Origin: Bartonella taylorii
Lineage (GTDB): Bacteria; Pseudomonadota; Alphaproteobacteria; Rhizobiales; Rhizobiaceae
NCBI RefSeq assembly: GCF_023920105.1
Contig: NZ_CP083693.1
Span: 1-64,000, forward strand
Direction: 5' to 3'
DNA: 64,000 nt
A program made the translations under genes and the position numbers. The notes below the pieces were generated by a model. The model saw only the letters and a program-made list of their open reading frames with translations, ran no database searches and had not been told where the DNA came from. Below, in pieces: positions 27,603-36,137 of this stretch (its first letter is position 1; each line of letters starts with the position of its first letter).

Positions 27603-28729
27603 GAACCTACCATTTGAATTTACAAAAAATTCCCTGTTAGAGAGGAAAAACTGCCTGTTTAAAAGAGGCGGTGTAAAAGGTATTTGAGCAAATGCTATGG
27701 GGGATCATCGGTGGCAGTTGCTGATAAAAAAGCAGGGATTGTAAGATTGTCTTTTTATCTCAAGTAAAAGAAACGCTTCTTGGATGGCAAAATCATCTCT
27801 GTTGCAAGTTTTTCACTGCTATTTTTATCTTGTCATTTACTGTCGATCATTTTCTTCATTAGAAACTTTTGCCCTTTATAAAAATTTTTAAATGTGTGTT
27901 GAGAGATTGAAGGGCAATTTTTCCAAATATGAACAAAAACACAGTGAAATACCATGATGAGAAATGCCATTATGGTGCATGGCATTGTGTTTTTTGATGG
28001 GGTATTTTGTTGATCTCTTTGCTCGAGGAGGCTTTGCAGAATTTTTCAATCTTTGTCCCAAAAGCCATTATTTTGTTGTTGCCTGTAGCACTAAGATTCC
28101 TGCTATGCATCACGTTGTTCATCATATCTTAGTATCCTTTTTAGGGGAAACTTTTATCGTGTTTTAAACAGAATGTACCTGTAAAAACGAACTTTATCCT
28201 TCTTTATAATACCACAATACTGTTTAGCTTTTCAAATAAAATATCAATAATATACTGATAATACAATGTGAATATCCAAATAAGTAACCAAATTATCCGG
28301 TAGTGCTCATTTTTTCTTATATTTGACGTTTCTTTTTAGAGATATCTTTTATAGAGTATATAATATAAATTTACTCTTTTCATTTTTACTGTTTTTTCTT
28401 ATGCATTCCTATTTGTTTGTCAATGTGTGTGCGCCCCCTGTTTGTGACACGCAGCATACTTTTTTAGGGTATTCTTTGAAATGGGGATTGAAAATTTTCA
28501 TGAAGGTTGTTAACGATTGCCTTCGTATATAAAGCTGTCAGATATCTATGAGTGTGCGTTTTGTGTATTGGTGCATTGAGGCGGGGAAGGCTGTTATGTT
28601 GGTGTTCTGTCGTCATTTGATTTATGCAACGCATGTACTATCGGTGTCCTCATTTTTTCTTATTAATCTATGGGGGAAATTCATTGGGCAGCTTTAATTA
28701 AATGCCTCATGGGAGGTGGTTTGTAAAAA
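27603..28729. other. AT-rich region upstream of the membrane-protein array
   Basis: About 1.1 kb without a supported gene. The last 400 bases presumably hold the promoter of the array, but I cannot place it. Confidence 0.4.
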
Positions 28730-29184
28730 ATGAGAAAGCGGGGTAATGTCAGCATGACAAGTGATCAGTTACAACCACAAGACAAATTACAGTCACAACG
28801 CAATTTTGCGCAAGGACATTCAGAAAATGGATCATATTCAGCCTTTAATAAAGAATCTCAGCTCTTTTCTTTAAAAAAATCCATGGAGTTCACAGTAAGA
28901 GATTATAAAATAATCTTCTGCATAGCTATGGTTATGTTGATTTTATCGGCTTTTCGCATATTTTCTCTGCCAGTCTTTTTCTAGGGCTGTTTGCTGGAGG
29001 AATTTATGCTGGAGGAGGAGACTTTTTTGACTTTATCGTTTTTCTACCGACTTTTATCTGGGCATTGTGTATTACATTCTTACCTGTTGTTTTGGTGCTT
29101 CATTTCTTCCTCAATCGTAATTTGAAAAGAATGCTTCAGAAACTGGAAACGTCATCTGCACAACAAGATGGAGGGCGGAAATGA
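28730..29184 (+). pseudogene. Array gene 1: A module, frameshifted
   Basis: Starts at an ATG with GGGAGGTGG upstream. The first 84 codons give a polar N-terminus, the A-module signature (FNKESQLFSLKKSMEFTVRDYKIIF) and the first membrane segment, then meet a stop at 28982. Shifting frame within the T-rich stretch near 28978 restores LFLGLFAGGIYAGGGDFF, the second membrane segment (FLPVVLVLHFFLNRNLKRMLQKLE) and a stop at 29182-29184. So it is either a frameshifted pseudogene, a phase-variable or slippery gene, or a sequence error at the homopolymer. Confidence 0.75.
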
Positions 29185-29339
29185 TCCTTTTTACAATATT
29201 GTTAGGTATTCTCTCTTTTTTCGGTCTTATTATCATTACTCTTTTAAACAGTATGCTCATTATTGGGATTTATTACTTTTTTATCAAACGTGCTAGAGTG
29301 TATCTTAGTTTTGAAAAAGAACTGAACGAGAAAAGCTAG
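29181..29339 (+). CDS. Array gene 2: B module
   Basis: 52 residues: one membrane segment (ILLGILSFFGLIIITLLNSMLIIGIYYFF) then the B signature IKRARVYLSFEKELNEKS. Its ATG overlaps the stop of the preceding A module in an ATGA, with GGAGGGCGG upstream, so translation is coupled. Unknown function. Confidence 0.7.
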   Translation: MILFTILLGILSFFGLIIITLLNSMLIIGIYYFFIKRARVYLSFEKELNEKS

Positions 29340-29691
29340 AAAGGTAATACAGAAATAGGCTTTTTATAAAAGTAATGACGAATAAGGGGCGAAGTTTAAA
29401 ACTTAGCAAAAAGTTTTTGCTCCTTTTTTTTAAATTTTCATGCTTGCAAAAAACGCAATGTTATCAAACGCATTATGTGGAAGCCTTTTTCATTTCTGTT
29501 TTTTGTTATTGGAGCTTTAAGAATATCTATTTTGTAAGGGCTTTAAGAGTGCTCATTCTGAGAGAGTTCAAGTTGACAAAGTAAGAAGGCTAGCATTGTT
29601 ACTATTATTGTGCTACGAACGAAATTCATATTGGTATATGTTTTTGTAACTGCTTTTTTCGTTTACAGCTACGTGGAGTGTTGTTTCGCCC
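29340..29691. other. Decayed stretch between array genes
   Basis: About 350 bases. The end (29640-29750) reads like a broken A-module tail (SPMKKRFSNWKKKTDNKT), suggesting a lost A gene in front of the next B module. No intact frame. Confidence 0.4.
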
Positions 29692-29787
29692 ATGAAAAAA
29701 CGATTTAGCAATTGGAAGAAGAAAACCGACAACAAAACCTCTGTATACTGGGTAATCTGTATACGAAACGCGATAGGGGGAGATAAA

Positions 29788-30045
29788 GTGACGAATTATT
29801 TTTATATCATTATTTTACTTTTCCTATTCTGGATATTCGTGGGTCCTTTATTGATTAAGCCCATTTTCGCTCTGTCTCACTCTTTTCTCAAGCATGCGAG
29901 AGTGTGCTTTATCTGTTTTCAGAAACTGAGACGCGTAATGAAAGAGTGCGATGGAATATGTGCAGTTGTGAGAAGAATTTTAGGCAGATGCCTCACGGTG
30001 GTGAGTGCTGTAAAATATTTAGGAAGTGAGGGGATCTCAGCGTGA
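29788..30045 (+). CDS. Array gene 3: B module
   Basis: 85 residues from a GTG at 29788 with GGGGGAG upstream: a membrane segment (YFYIIILLFLFWIFVGPLLIKPIF), then HSFLKHARVCFICFQKLRRVMKE, a variant of the B signature, and a short tail. The frame is open back to 29692, but that part looks like the end of a lost A module. The stop overlaps the GTG of the next gene. Confidence 0.6.
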   Translation: MTNYFYIIILLFLFWIFVGPLLIKPIFALSHSFLKHARVCFICFQKLRRVMKECDGICAVVRRILGRCLTVVSAVKYLGSEGISA

Positions 30046-30581
30046 CTATAGACAAAACACAACACGAATCTTTTCAAAAACAAGGTGAAAGGGCTTTCGT
30101 ATCACAGGGAGCGCTTGATAAAGAATCTAAGCTCCTTTTCTTCAAAAAATGGATGGCTCTCTCAATGGGAGACACTGTTATCATCTTCTGTTTAGCCGTC
30201 ATCTTATTGGTGACCGTTGGCGCTATAAGTTACATAAATCCTTTGGATTTTTTTCATGTACTATCCAAGGAACAGCTTCAAGCAATGTCTCAGGAAACGA
30301 TTCAAAACTCGTTTATAGAAAATTTTAAAAAATTTTTTGGCGGAGAGGGTTTGTTGAGTGGAGCGCATATGGAAAAAATGTGGCGTGCAGCTGGATGGAA
30401 TGGCGTTTTTGCTTTTATATGTTTGATACCGAATACGATTTTTGGATATCTTGTCGGACTCTTTCCTGGCATTTTTTTCTTACATATAATGTTGAATCGT
30501 GCATTAAAAGAAATGTTTCAAGAGTTGGAAAAATCATTACTGAAAAAATCGTTTGAACAATCAGATAAATCAGTTAATTGA
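30042..30581 (+). CDS. Array gene 4: A module, long form
   Basis: 179 residues from a GTG overlapping the previous stop, with GAGGGGAT upstream. The polar N-terminus ends in the A signature (LDKESKLLFFKKWMALSMGDTVIIF), followed by the first membrane segment, an exceptionally long loop of about 75 residues (FFHVLSKEQLQAMSQETIQ to KMWRAAGW) and the second segment with the charged tail (HIMLNRALKEMFQELEKSL). The loop between the two segments is where A modules differ most. Confidence 0.7.
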   Translation: MTIDKTQHESFQKQGERAFVSQGALDKESKLLFFKKWMALSMGDTVIIFCLAVILLVTVGAISYINPLDFFHVLSKEQLQAMSQETIQNSFIENFKKFFGGEGLLSGAHMEKMWRAAGWNGVFAFICLIPNTIFGYLVGLFPGIFFLHIMLNRALKEMFQELEKSLLKKSFEQSDKSVN

Positions 30582-30604
30582 TAGAAGGCGATGGAGAGGG
30601 AAAG

Positions 30605-31228
30605 ATGACTTCTTTAATGGTGTTGATTGCGATATTGTCCTTTGCGATAATAGGGCTGACATATAGCATGATTGCTGTTTTTACCCTTGTGGTAATTTTT
30701 GCAATTTATTACTCTTTTTTTAAGCGTATTAAGCGTTTAAGAGCTTTTTCTCGGATCTTTAAGAAACTCAAAAAAGGCGAGACGCAGCTTTTGAGCAGTC
30801 ATGAAAAAGAAAAAATGACGGGGAAGAATTCAGCATTTGATATGGAAGCTACTCCTCTTTCTTTTAGAGAATCTCTGATTCTTTCAAGAAAAGATTATAA
30901 AAGACTGTTCATTTTCTCTCTCACTCTCTTTGTCATTATATTTGTGCCCTTCTTACTTTCAAGCTCAGTAGTGGGAAAAGATATTCTAAATGGGATACAA
31001 AATGGAATGAGTGGGATGCAATGGATGCAACAGTTGGCGGAGACTATCCCTGTGTGGTTTTTTGTTTGGGCCGTTACTGGTTTGGTCGTGGTTTTTATCT
31101 TGTTATGTATTGCCTTCTCTTTACCTGTTATTTTGATACTCTACGCTATACTCAATCAGAGAGTGAAAAAAATGATGAAGAGATTGGAAAAGTTTACTGT
31201 AGCAGAGACTAAACCGATAAATCTCTAG
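30605..31228 (+). CDS. Array gene 5: B-A fusion
   Basis: 207 residues. A B module (LIAILSFAIIGLTYSMIAVFTLVVIFAIYYSFFKRIKRLRAFSRIFKKLKKGE) runs into an A module (GKNSAFDMEATPLSFRESLILSRKDYKRLFIFSL, two membrane segments, then LNQRVKKMMKRLEKF). In neighbouring genes the same two parts are separate and overlapping, so this looks like a stop-codon loss joining two coupled genes. ATG at 30605 with GAGAGGG upstream. Confidence 0.7.
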   Translation: MTSLMVLIAILSFAIIGLTYSMIAVFTLVVIFAIYYSFFKRIKRLRAFSRIFKKLKKGETQLLSSHEKEKMTGKNSAFDMEATPLSFRESLILSRKDYKRLFIFSLTLFVIIFVPFLLSSSVVGKDILNGIQNGMSGMQWMQQLAETIPVWFFVWAVTGLVVVFILLCIAFSLPVILILYAILNQRVKKMMKRLEKFTVAETKPINL

Positions 31229-31248
31229 AATGTGAGAGGGGAAAAAAA

Positions 31249-31785
31249 GTGCTTTCTTTTATAGGATATTGGAGTCTTTTCGGACTCATCATCATAGCCA
31301 TTTTATTTTTTATGGTTATTGTTGGGCTTCATTATTTTTTCATCAAGCGTGTGAGATTATATTTTAGCATGCTTAAGGAACTGAAAAAGAGGGCAATACC
31401 ACCATTGTGCTCTCATGAGGGGGAAATGAAGGGAAAAGATTTAGTATTTGAAAGAGGAGACCCTTCTTTTTCATTTACAAAATTTATGGCTTTTGAGCTA
31501 AAGGAGTGTAAAATACTCTTTTTCATTTCTGTCATCATTGCGGTTTTACTGGCTGTTGGCAATATGGTATTCACGCTGGATGAGAAGGGTGATGCGAGTG
31601 TTTTAGTGTTGCTGTTGTCGAATATGGCGGCATGTGCTTTTTTCTTCATACCAATCATTGGGCTGTTATGCATAAAAATGACGAGCAAATTGAAAAAAGC
31701 AATCCAGTTGCTGGAAGAAGCGACACAACAACGCGATAAGGCTGTTCATATGCAAAGCGTGATAGGAGAGGGAAATGATGAATAG
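31249..31785 (+). CDS. Array gene 6: B-A fusion
   Basis: 178 residues from a GTG after GAGAGGGG. The B part is GLIIIAILFFMVIVGLHYFFIKRVRLYFSMLKELKKR; the A part is KGKDLVFERGDPSFSFTKFMAFELKECKILFFIS, two membrane segments and the tail MTSKLKKAIQLLEEATQQRDKA. Same order as gene 5 but diverged sequence. Overlaps the next gene by 11 bases. Confidence 0.7.
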   Translation: MLSFIGYWSLFGLIIIAILFFMVIVGLHYFFIKRVRLYFSMLKELKKRAIPPLCSHEGEMKGKDLVFERGDPSFSFTKFMAFELKECKILFFISVIIAVLLAVGNMVFTLDEKGDASVLVLLLSNMAACAFFFIPIIGLLCIKMTSKLKKAIQLLEEATQQRDKAVHMQSVIGEGNDE

Positions 31786-32002
31786 TTTGGTGGCATTAAT
31801 GGCTCTCCGTTTCTTGACTGAGACAGTAACGGGCACTTTATTTACGATGCTAGCTTTGGTGTTTCTTTATTTGTTGATCAAGCGTGCGAGACTGTATTGC
31901 AAAGTGAAAAAGCAATTAAAATGCGTTCTTAAAGAACGTGATACTCTGCTTGAGCAGATAGCAAAAAAAGAAAAGAAAAATGAAGCAGAATTTAGTGTTT
32001 GA
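31775..32002 (+). CDS. Array gene 7: B module
   Basis: 75 residues: membrane segment (LTETVTGTLFTMLALVFLYLLIKRARLY) with the KRARLYCKVKKQLKCVLKERD signature and a Lys/Glu-rich tail. Overlaps gene 6 and, by 23 bases, gene 8. Confidence 0.7.
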   Translation: MMNSLVALMALRFLTETVTGTLFTMLALVFLYLLIKRARLYCKVKKQLKCVLKERDTLLEQIAKKEKKNEAEFSV

Positions 32003-32306
32003 TAAGGAACAGCTTTTCCTTTCTGTGCAAGATTATAAAAGAATATTCTTTATCTCTACGGTCATGATACTTGCTCCGACGGTCATTTTCTTAGGATGCC
32101 AGATGGTGTGGGGTGGGGATATTTATTCCATTATAATGTTGAAGCCGCTTGCATGCGTTCTTGTGTGTACCCTTTTATTCTTACCGGTTGTTTTTGTACT
32201 CCGTATCATCGTGACGCGTAAGTTGAAAAAAATGATTCAACAATTGGAAGAAGAAATCCAACAGCAAGAGGAACGGATATTATCAGCTACAGCGGTTGAG
32301 GAATAA
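31980..32306 (+). CDS. Array gene 8: A module, minimal form
   Basis: 108 residues: short signature (LVFDKEQLFLSVQDYKRIFFIS), two membrane segments separated by a short loop (GCQMVWGGDIYSIIM), and tail VTRKLKKMIQQLEEEIQQQEERI. It shows the smallest complete A module. It begins inside gene 7. Confidence 0.7.
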   Translation: MKQNLVFDKEQLFLSVQDYKRIFFISTVMILAPTVIFLGCQMVWGGDIYSIIMLKPLACVLVCTLLFLPVVFVLRIIVTRKLKKMIQQLEEEIQQQEERILSATAVEE

Positions 32307-32361
32307 GTGAAGCGTTTTAGAGTATTCCTCATTTTCCGCTGCTTGTTTTTATTGTCCCTAT

Positions 32362-32640
32362 AATCCATTATCCTTGGTTTTTGAACGTGCTGTGGTGTTG
32401 GCGAAAATAAGTGCCAAGACAAAGCATCTCAGTTATGACTTACTTGAACAGATTGCAGAGACGTTGCCCCTGAAGGTGGTTAGCTATCAGCATTTTAGAG
32501 CTAGAGACTCGCAGTTGTGTAATAAAAATAGAGATTATCATAAAAAACTGTTGAGAAGATAAAACAAGAATTAAGGTAAAAAGGCCTCAAGATGTTTTAT
32601 GAGGGAGGGATATTTGCAGTCGCAAACTAAGAGATCGCAA
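32362..32640 (+). pseudogene. C-module remnant
   Basis: The 62 codons from 32374 (FERAVVLAKISAKTKHLSYDLLEQIAE, LKVVSYQHFRARDSQLCNKN) match the last quarter of the intact C module at 33990-34150 nearly residue for residue; DNA similarity goes on to about 32640, beyond the early stop. Only the 3' end is present. Confidence 0.85.
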
Positions 32641-32799
32641 TAAGATTTTTTAACCATAAAAGATGATGCGTTAAGTTTTATGAATATAAAAGTTCATTGA
32701 GGGCAATCAGTTGTTGAGAATAATAAAGAGCTCCTTTATAGAAGATTAAGAAAAGCTTAAAAATTTAAAGAAAATGAAAAATAAAAGAAATGAGGGAAA

Positions 32800-33186
32800 A
32801 TGCAGGGGAAAAATTCAACGCTTGATAAGGAACCGCGCTTTTTTTCATTCGAAGAAGCGTTTCTCACAGCGAAAAATTATAGAGTTCTCTTTTACATCTC
32901 TGTCATCATAGTGCTGTTTAGGATAGCCATCTTTGTACCATTCTTTTTAAGTTGGGAGCCGACAGAGTGGCAAAAAACCATTCTTTCTGGTGTCTATATA
33001 TTACAGGAAGTTATAGGGCTGTGTATTCTGGCCTTCATACCGGTTATGTTAGTGCTTCGCATTATATTGGGGTACTTGTTGGAAAAAAATATTCAGAAAC
33101 TGGAAGAAGCAATCTGCAAACGAAACAAAACAACCCGTCTACGAGATGAATTGTCTAAAGAGTCATGGGGGAAAAATGGGCATTGA
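32800..33186 (+). CDS. Array gene 9: A module
   Basis: 128 residues from an ATG with TGAGGGAAA upstream: signature GKNSTLDKEPRFFSFEEAFLTAKNYRVLFYIS, first membrane segment, loop SWEPTEWQKTILSGVYILQEVI, second segment (LAFIPVMLVLRIILGYLL), tail EKNIQKLEEAICKRNKTTRL. It overlaps the start of gene 10, again A followed by B. Confidence 0.72.
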   Translation: MQGKNSTLDKEPRFFSFEEAFLTAKNYRVLFYISVIIVLFRIAIFVPFFLSWEPTEWQKTILSGVYILQEVIGLCILAFIPVMLVLRIILGYLLEKNIQKLEEAICKRNKTTRLRDELSKESWGKNGH

Positions 33187-34237
33187 TCTTATAGGTTTAA
33201 TGATCGTGGGGGGCTTATTTGTGGCGGTTTTGGCCGTTTTCATTAGTATGCTCATTTTTGCGCTGTATTACTCTGTATTCAAGCGGGCGAGAATGTATTG
33301 TCGGGTAAGAAAAGAACTAAAACGCGTGCTTCGAAATGATACAGTGCTGGAAGGTTCATGGGAGAAAGAACCAGCAGCTCAACGAATGTGTGCACAAGAA
33401 GTGTGCGAAGAGCCTCATGAAGATTATGATGATGACGAAGTTCTGACTATGAAAAGTGCAACAGCGCTTTTAAAGAGCTTGGGATGGTTGATTGAAATTG
33501 AGGGAAGAGGTGATCATCTTGCGACCTATTATTTACCGGAACGAGAAGTGCAAATTCTTTATAATGATGAAATCAATAGAGGTTTCCCGCAGTTTGATTA
33601 TGGATTTTTAATTGTGACTGGTCTTCTTGCTGCTGCTTGTCAAATTATTGACCCTAGCAATTCTGAAACTTTGCCAGATTTAACATTGAATTTTGAGGCT
33701 AAGGGACTTGAAATTTTTGAAGAAAGGGTGCGTGCTCAGCGCTTAAAGCAGGCGCTTAATGAAGCTTTAAAATGGGCAATGAAAGCTGTTAATCTTCATG
33801 AAGTGCTTCATACCCGATATGGCACTCCACCTTGGGAAGGTGATGAGGCTACAGGAGAGCATACTGCTTTGCTACATCTTGGGGCTCTGGCGTTGCTTGG
33901 TGATGTTGAGACATTACTCTCTTATAGAAAAAGCTTTGCACAAGGTAATCGACTTGGCTTTGAGGAACACATTGAAGAAATACATCTTGAACGTGCTGTG
34001 GTGTTGGCAGAAGAAAGTGCCAAGGCAACGCATCTCAGTTATGATTTACTTGAACGGGTTGCAGAGAAATTGTCTCTGAAAGTGGTCAGCTATCAGCATT
34101 TTAGAGCTAGAGACTCGGAGTTATGCAATAAATATAGGGATTACCATAGAAAATGTGTTGAGGAGATGAAACAAGAATTAAGGCAAAAAGGATGCATTGT
34201 GTGTGATGAGGGAGGGATGTTTGAGGCTGAGAATTGA
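33176..34237 (+). CDS. Array gene 10: B-C fusion, intact C module
   Basis: 353 residues from the ATG at 33176 (GGGGGAAAA upstream; an ATG ten codons earlier is less likely). Residues 1-60 are a B module (LFVAVLAVFISMLIFALYYSVFKRARMYCRVRKELKRVL). After an acidic linker (EPHEDYDDDEVL) come about 265 soluble residues: MKSATALLKSLGWLIEIEGRGDHLATYYLPEREVQILYNDE, FPQFDYGFLIVTGLLAAACQIIDPSN, and LERAVVLAEESAKATHLSYDLLERVAE. I do not recognise the fold; it resembles immunity or chaperone-like proteins in size and charge only. It is the only intact C module of three. Confidence 0.75.
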   Translation: MGIDLIGLMIVGGLFVAVLAVFISMLIFALYYSVFKRARMYCRVRKELKRVLRNDTVLEGSWEKEPAAQRMCAQEVCEEPHEDYDDDEVLTMKSATALLKSLGWLIEIEGRGDHLATYYLPEREVQILYNDEINRGFPQFDYGFLIVTGLLAAACQIIDPSNSETLPDLTLNFEAKGLEIFEERVRAQRLKQALNEALKWAMKAVNLHEVLHTRYGTPPWEGDEATGEHTALLHLGALALLGDVETLLSYRKSFAQGNRLGFEEHIEEIHLERAVVLAEESAKATHLSYDLLERVAEKLSLKVVSYQHFRARDSELCNKYRDYHRKCVEEMKQELRQKGCIVCDEGGMFEAEN

Positions 34238-34347
34238 GGAGATCTTGTTGTGATATTTTTACTATTAAAGATGGGAAAATAAAAAACTTAGAGAAAGTAA
34301 GAATAGGTTAAAAATTAAGGTAAATGAAGAATAAAAAAGGGGAAAAA

Positions 34348-34716
34348 ATGAAGGCAAAAAATTCAACATTTAATAAGAAATCGCGTTCTTTTTTGTTCGA
34401 AACATTCATGATGTTTTCGTTGAAAAATTATAAAATGACATTGGGCAACTTTCTCATCGCGTTCTACACATTTCTCATCATGATGGTTTTAGAAGTTCCT
34501 GCTTTTGCAACACCTCTACCAGAAGTGTTGCATGGAGAAAGTTGGAATGGTGTGGGTTATCTTATTTTTCTTCTTCCAGTTTTAATCTGGGTCTGTCTTT
34601 TCATACCTTTACCTATTTTTTGGGGCGTTCGCAGTATTCGGGAACGTAAATTGAGAAAAGCAATACAGCAAGTGAAAGAAATGGCTGAGATGCAAGATAA
34701 ATCAGACAAGGTGTAA
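34348..34716 (+). CDS. Array gene 11: A module
   Basis: 122 residues from the ATG at 34348, chosen for AAGGGG upstream and its match to MQGKNST of gene 9; a start eight codons earlier is possible. Signature KNSTFNKKSRSFLFETFMMFSLKNYKMTL, two membrane segments with loop TPLPEVLHGESWNGVG, and tail RERKLRKAIQQVKEMAEMQDKSD. Confidence 0.7.
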   Translation: MKAKNSTFNKKSRSFLFETFMMFSLKNYKMTLGNFLIAFYTFLIMMVLEVPAFATPLPEVLHGESWNGVGYLIFLLPVLIWVCLFIPLPIFWGVRSIRERKLRKAIQQVKEMAEMQDKSDKV

Positions 34717-34721
34717 ACGCT

Positions 34722-35300
34722 ATGAAAGGAGCTATTTTTCTTCTTATAATGCCATTCATTTTTTCCATGTCTACCAGTATCGTGGTCTTTGCCATTTTGG
34801 TTAATACGATTATTATGATGCCTTATTATTCTTTGATCAAGCGTTTGAGATTGTATTATAGAGTAAAGGAACAAAGACGCGTGATGAAAGAACATCCGCA
34901 GCATCTTTGTTGTCTTGTAAGAAATGAAAAGAAAAGTAAGTATCAGAATTTATCACCAGACACATCAATACCGCATAGAGGGGCGGACCCCTTTTCACTC
35001 AAAAAGTTGATGGCGTTTTCTAGAAAAGATTATCTCATCATATCTGTCATCTCTCTCATCATTATGGCCTTCAAAGCTTATGTTTATATAGCTTTCTTTT
35101 TCCAGCCAAGTTTTATTATAGGCAGAGACAAGGAAGGATTTAAGGTGCTTGCTTGTCTCATTTTGCTGCTCACTTTTATTTCGGCATGTGTTCTGATAAC
35201 GCTTCCTGTTGTTTTGGTACTTCGCGCAATACTAACCTCTCAGTTGAAAAAAAAGCTCCAGCAATTGAAGGAAATAACGCGACAACAAGATCAATGTTGA
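34722..35300 (+). CDS. Array gene 12: B-A fusion
   Basis: 192 residues starting five bases after gene 11. B part: IVVFAILVNTIIMMPYYSLIKRLRLYYRVKEQRRVMKEH. A part: GADPFSLKKLMAFSRKDYLIISVIS, two membrane segments, tail LTSQLKKKLQQLKEITRQQDQ. Third B-A fusion of the array. Confidence 0.7.
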   Translation: MKGAIFLLIMPFIFSMSTSIVVFAILVNTIIMMPYYSLIKRLRLYYRVKEQRRVMKEHPQHLCCLVRNEKKSKYQNLSPDTSIPHRGADPFSLKKLMAFSRKDYLIISVISLIIMAFKAYVYIAFFFQPSFIIGRDKEGFKVLACLILLLTFISACVLITLPVVLVLRAILTSQLKKKLQQLKEITRQQDQC

Positions 35301-35329
35301 GAACGCGAGAGGGTGCAAAATAGATTAAG

Positions 35330-35509
35330 ATGATGGTAGCTGAGTTTGTAATAATAAAATTCTTTTTTCTCCTTTCTTTGGTGAGGGTAATCCTTGAGTT
35401 TTTCTTAAGTGCAGCAGTGGTTGCTTTGTATTATTCTTTTATCAAGCGTTGGAGGGTGTATTCCAAGGTAACGCGACAATTAAGAAAAGCAATGAAAAAG
35501 CATATGTAG
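35330..35509 (+). CDS. Array gene 13: B module
   Basis: 59 residues from ATGATG at 35330: membrane segment (FFFLLSLVRVILEFFLSAAVVALYYSF) and signature IKRWRVYSKVTRQLRKAMKKH. Too short to be found by length alone but clearly a B module by pattern and position. Confidence 0.6.
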   Translation: MMVAEFVIIKFFFLLSLVRVILEFFLSAAVVALYYSFIKRWRVYSKVTRQLRKAMKKHM

Positions 35510-35573
35510 TGCTTGAAGTGCTATTAAAGTCAGCATGTCGTTAAAAATTGTGTCCTTGTAAAAGCCTCAGGAA

Positions 35574-36137
35574 ATGAAGTGGAAAAATTTAGCATTTTAT
35601 AACAAACTGCGCTCTTTTTTCGCGAAAGAGTTTTTTTCTTCGAGGGAGTATATTGTAATTTTTTCCTTTTCACTCCTCATTGCGCTGTGGAACAAGATTC
35701 TCTCTATACTATCCTTGGCACAATGGGAATTGACAGTGTGGCAGCACAACACTCTTTTTTCTATCCTCGTGTTCTGGGAAGTTATTAAAATATGTGTTCT
35801 TGCCTTGATACCAGTTATGTTAATACTCTGCATAATATTGTGGCGTTTGTTGAAAAAAAATACTCAGAAATTGAAAGAAATAAACCCGCAACGGGGTAAA
35901 ATAACTTGTCACCAAAAGGATTGGTATAAAAAGAGTGATAGGGGGAAAATTTACAATATTCTTATAGCAATATTTGCTATGGTGTTTGTGTGGGTGGTGA
36001 CGTGGGTTGCTTTTATTCCCGTGTATGTTTTGATACTTTATTATGGTGTGTTTAAGCAGGTGAGAATGTATTGCCGGTTAAGAAAAGAACTGAAAAGTGT
36101 TTTGAAAGAACATGATATAGCGTTTGAGAAGCCATGA
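35574..36137 (+). CDS. Array gene 14: A-B fusion (reverse order)
   Basis: 187 residues. A part first (WKNLAFYNKLRSFFAKEFFSSREYIVIFSFS, loop LAQWELTVWQHNTLFSILVFWEVIK, LALIPVMLILCIILWRLLKKNTQKLKEI), then a B part (FVWVVTWVAFIPVYVLILYYGVFKQVRMYCRLRKELKSVLKEHD). The order matches that of genes 9 and 10, where A and B are separate, so this seems to be a fused copy of that pair followed by a decayed C module. Confidence 0.7.
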   Translation: MKWKNLAFYNKLRSFFAKEFFSSREYIVIFSFSLLIALWNKILSILSLAQWELTVWQHNTLFSILVFWEVIKICVLALIPVMLILCIILWRLLKKNTQKLKEINPQRGKITCHQKDWYKKSDRGKIYNILIAIFAMVFVWVVTWVAFIPVYVLILYYGVFKQVRMYCRLRKELKSVLKEHDIAFEKP

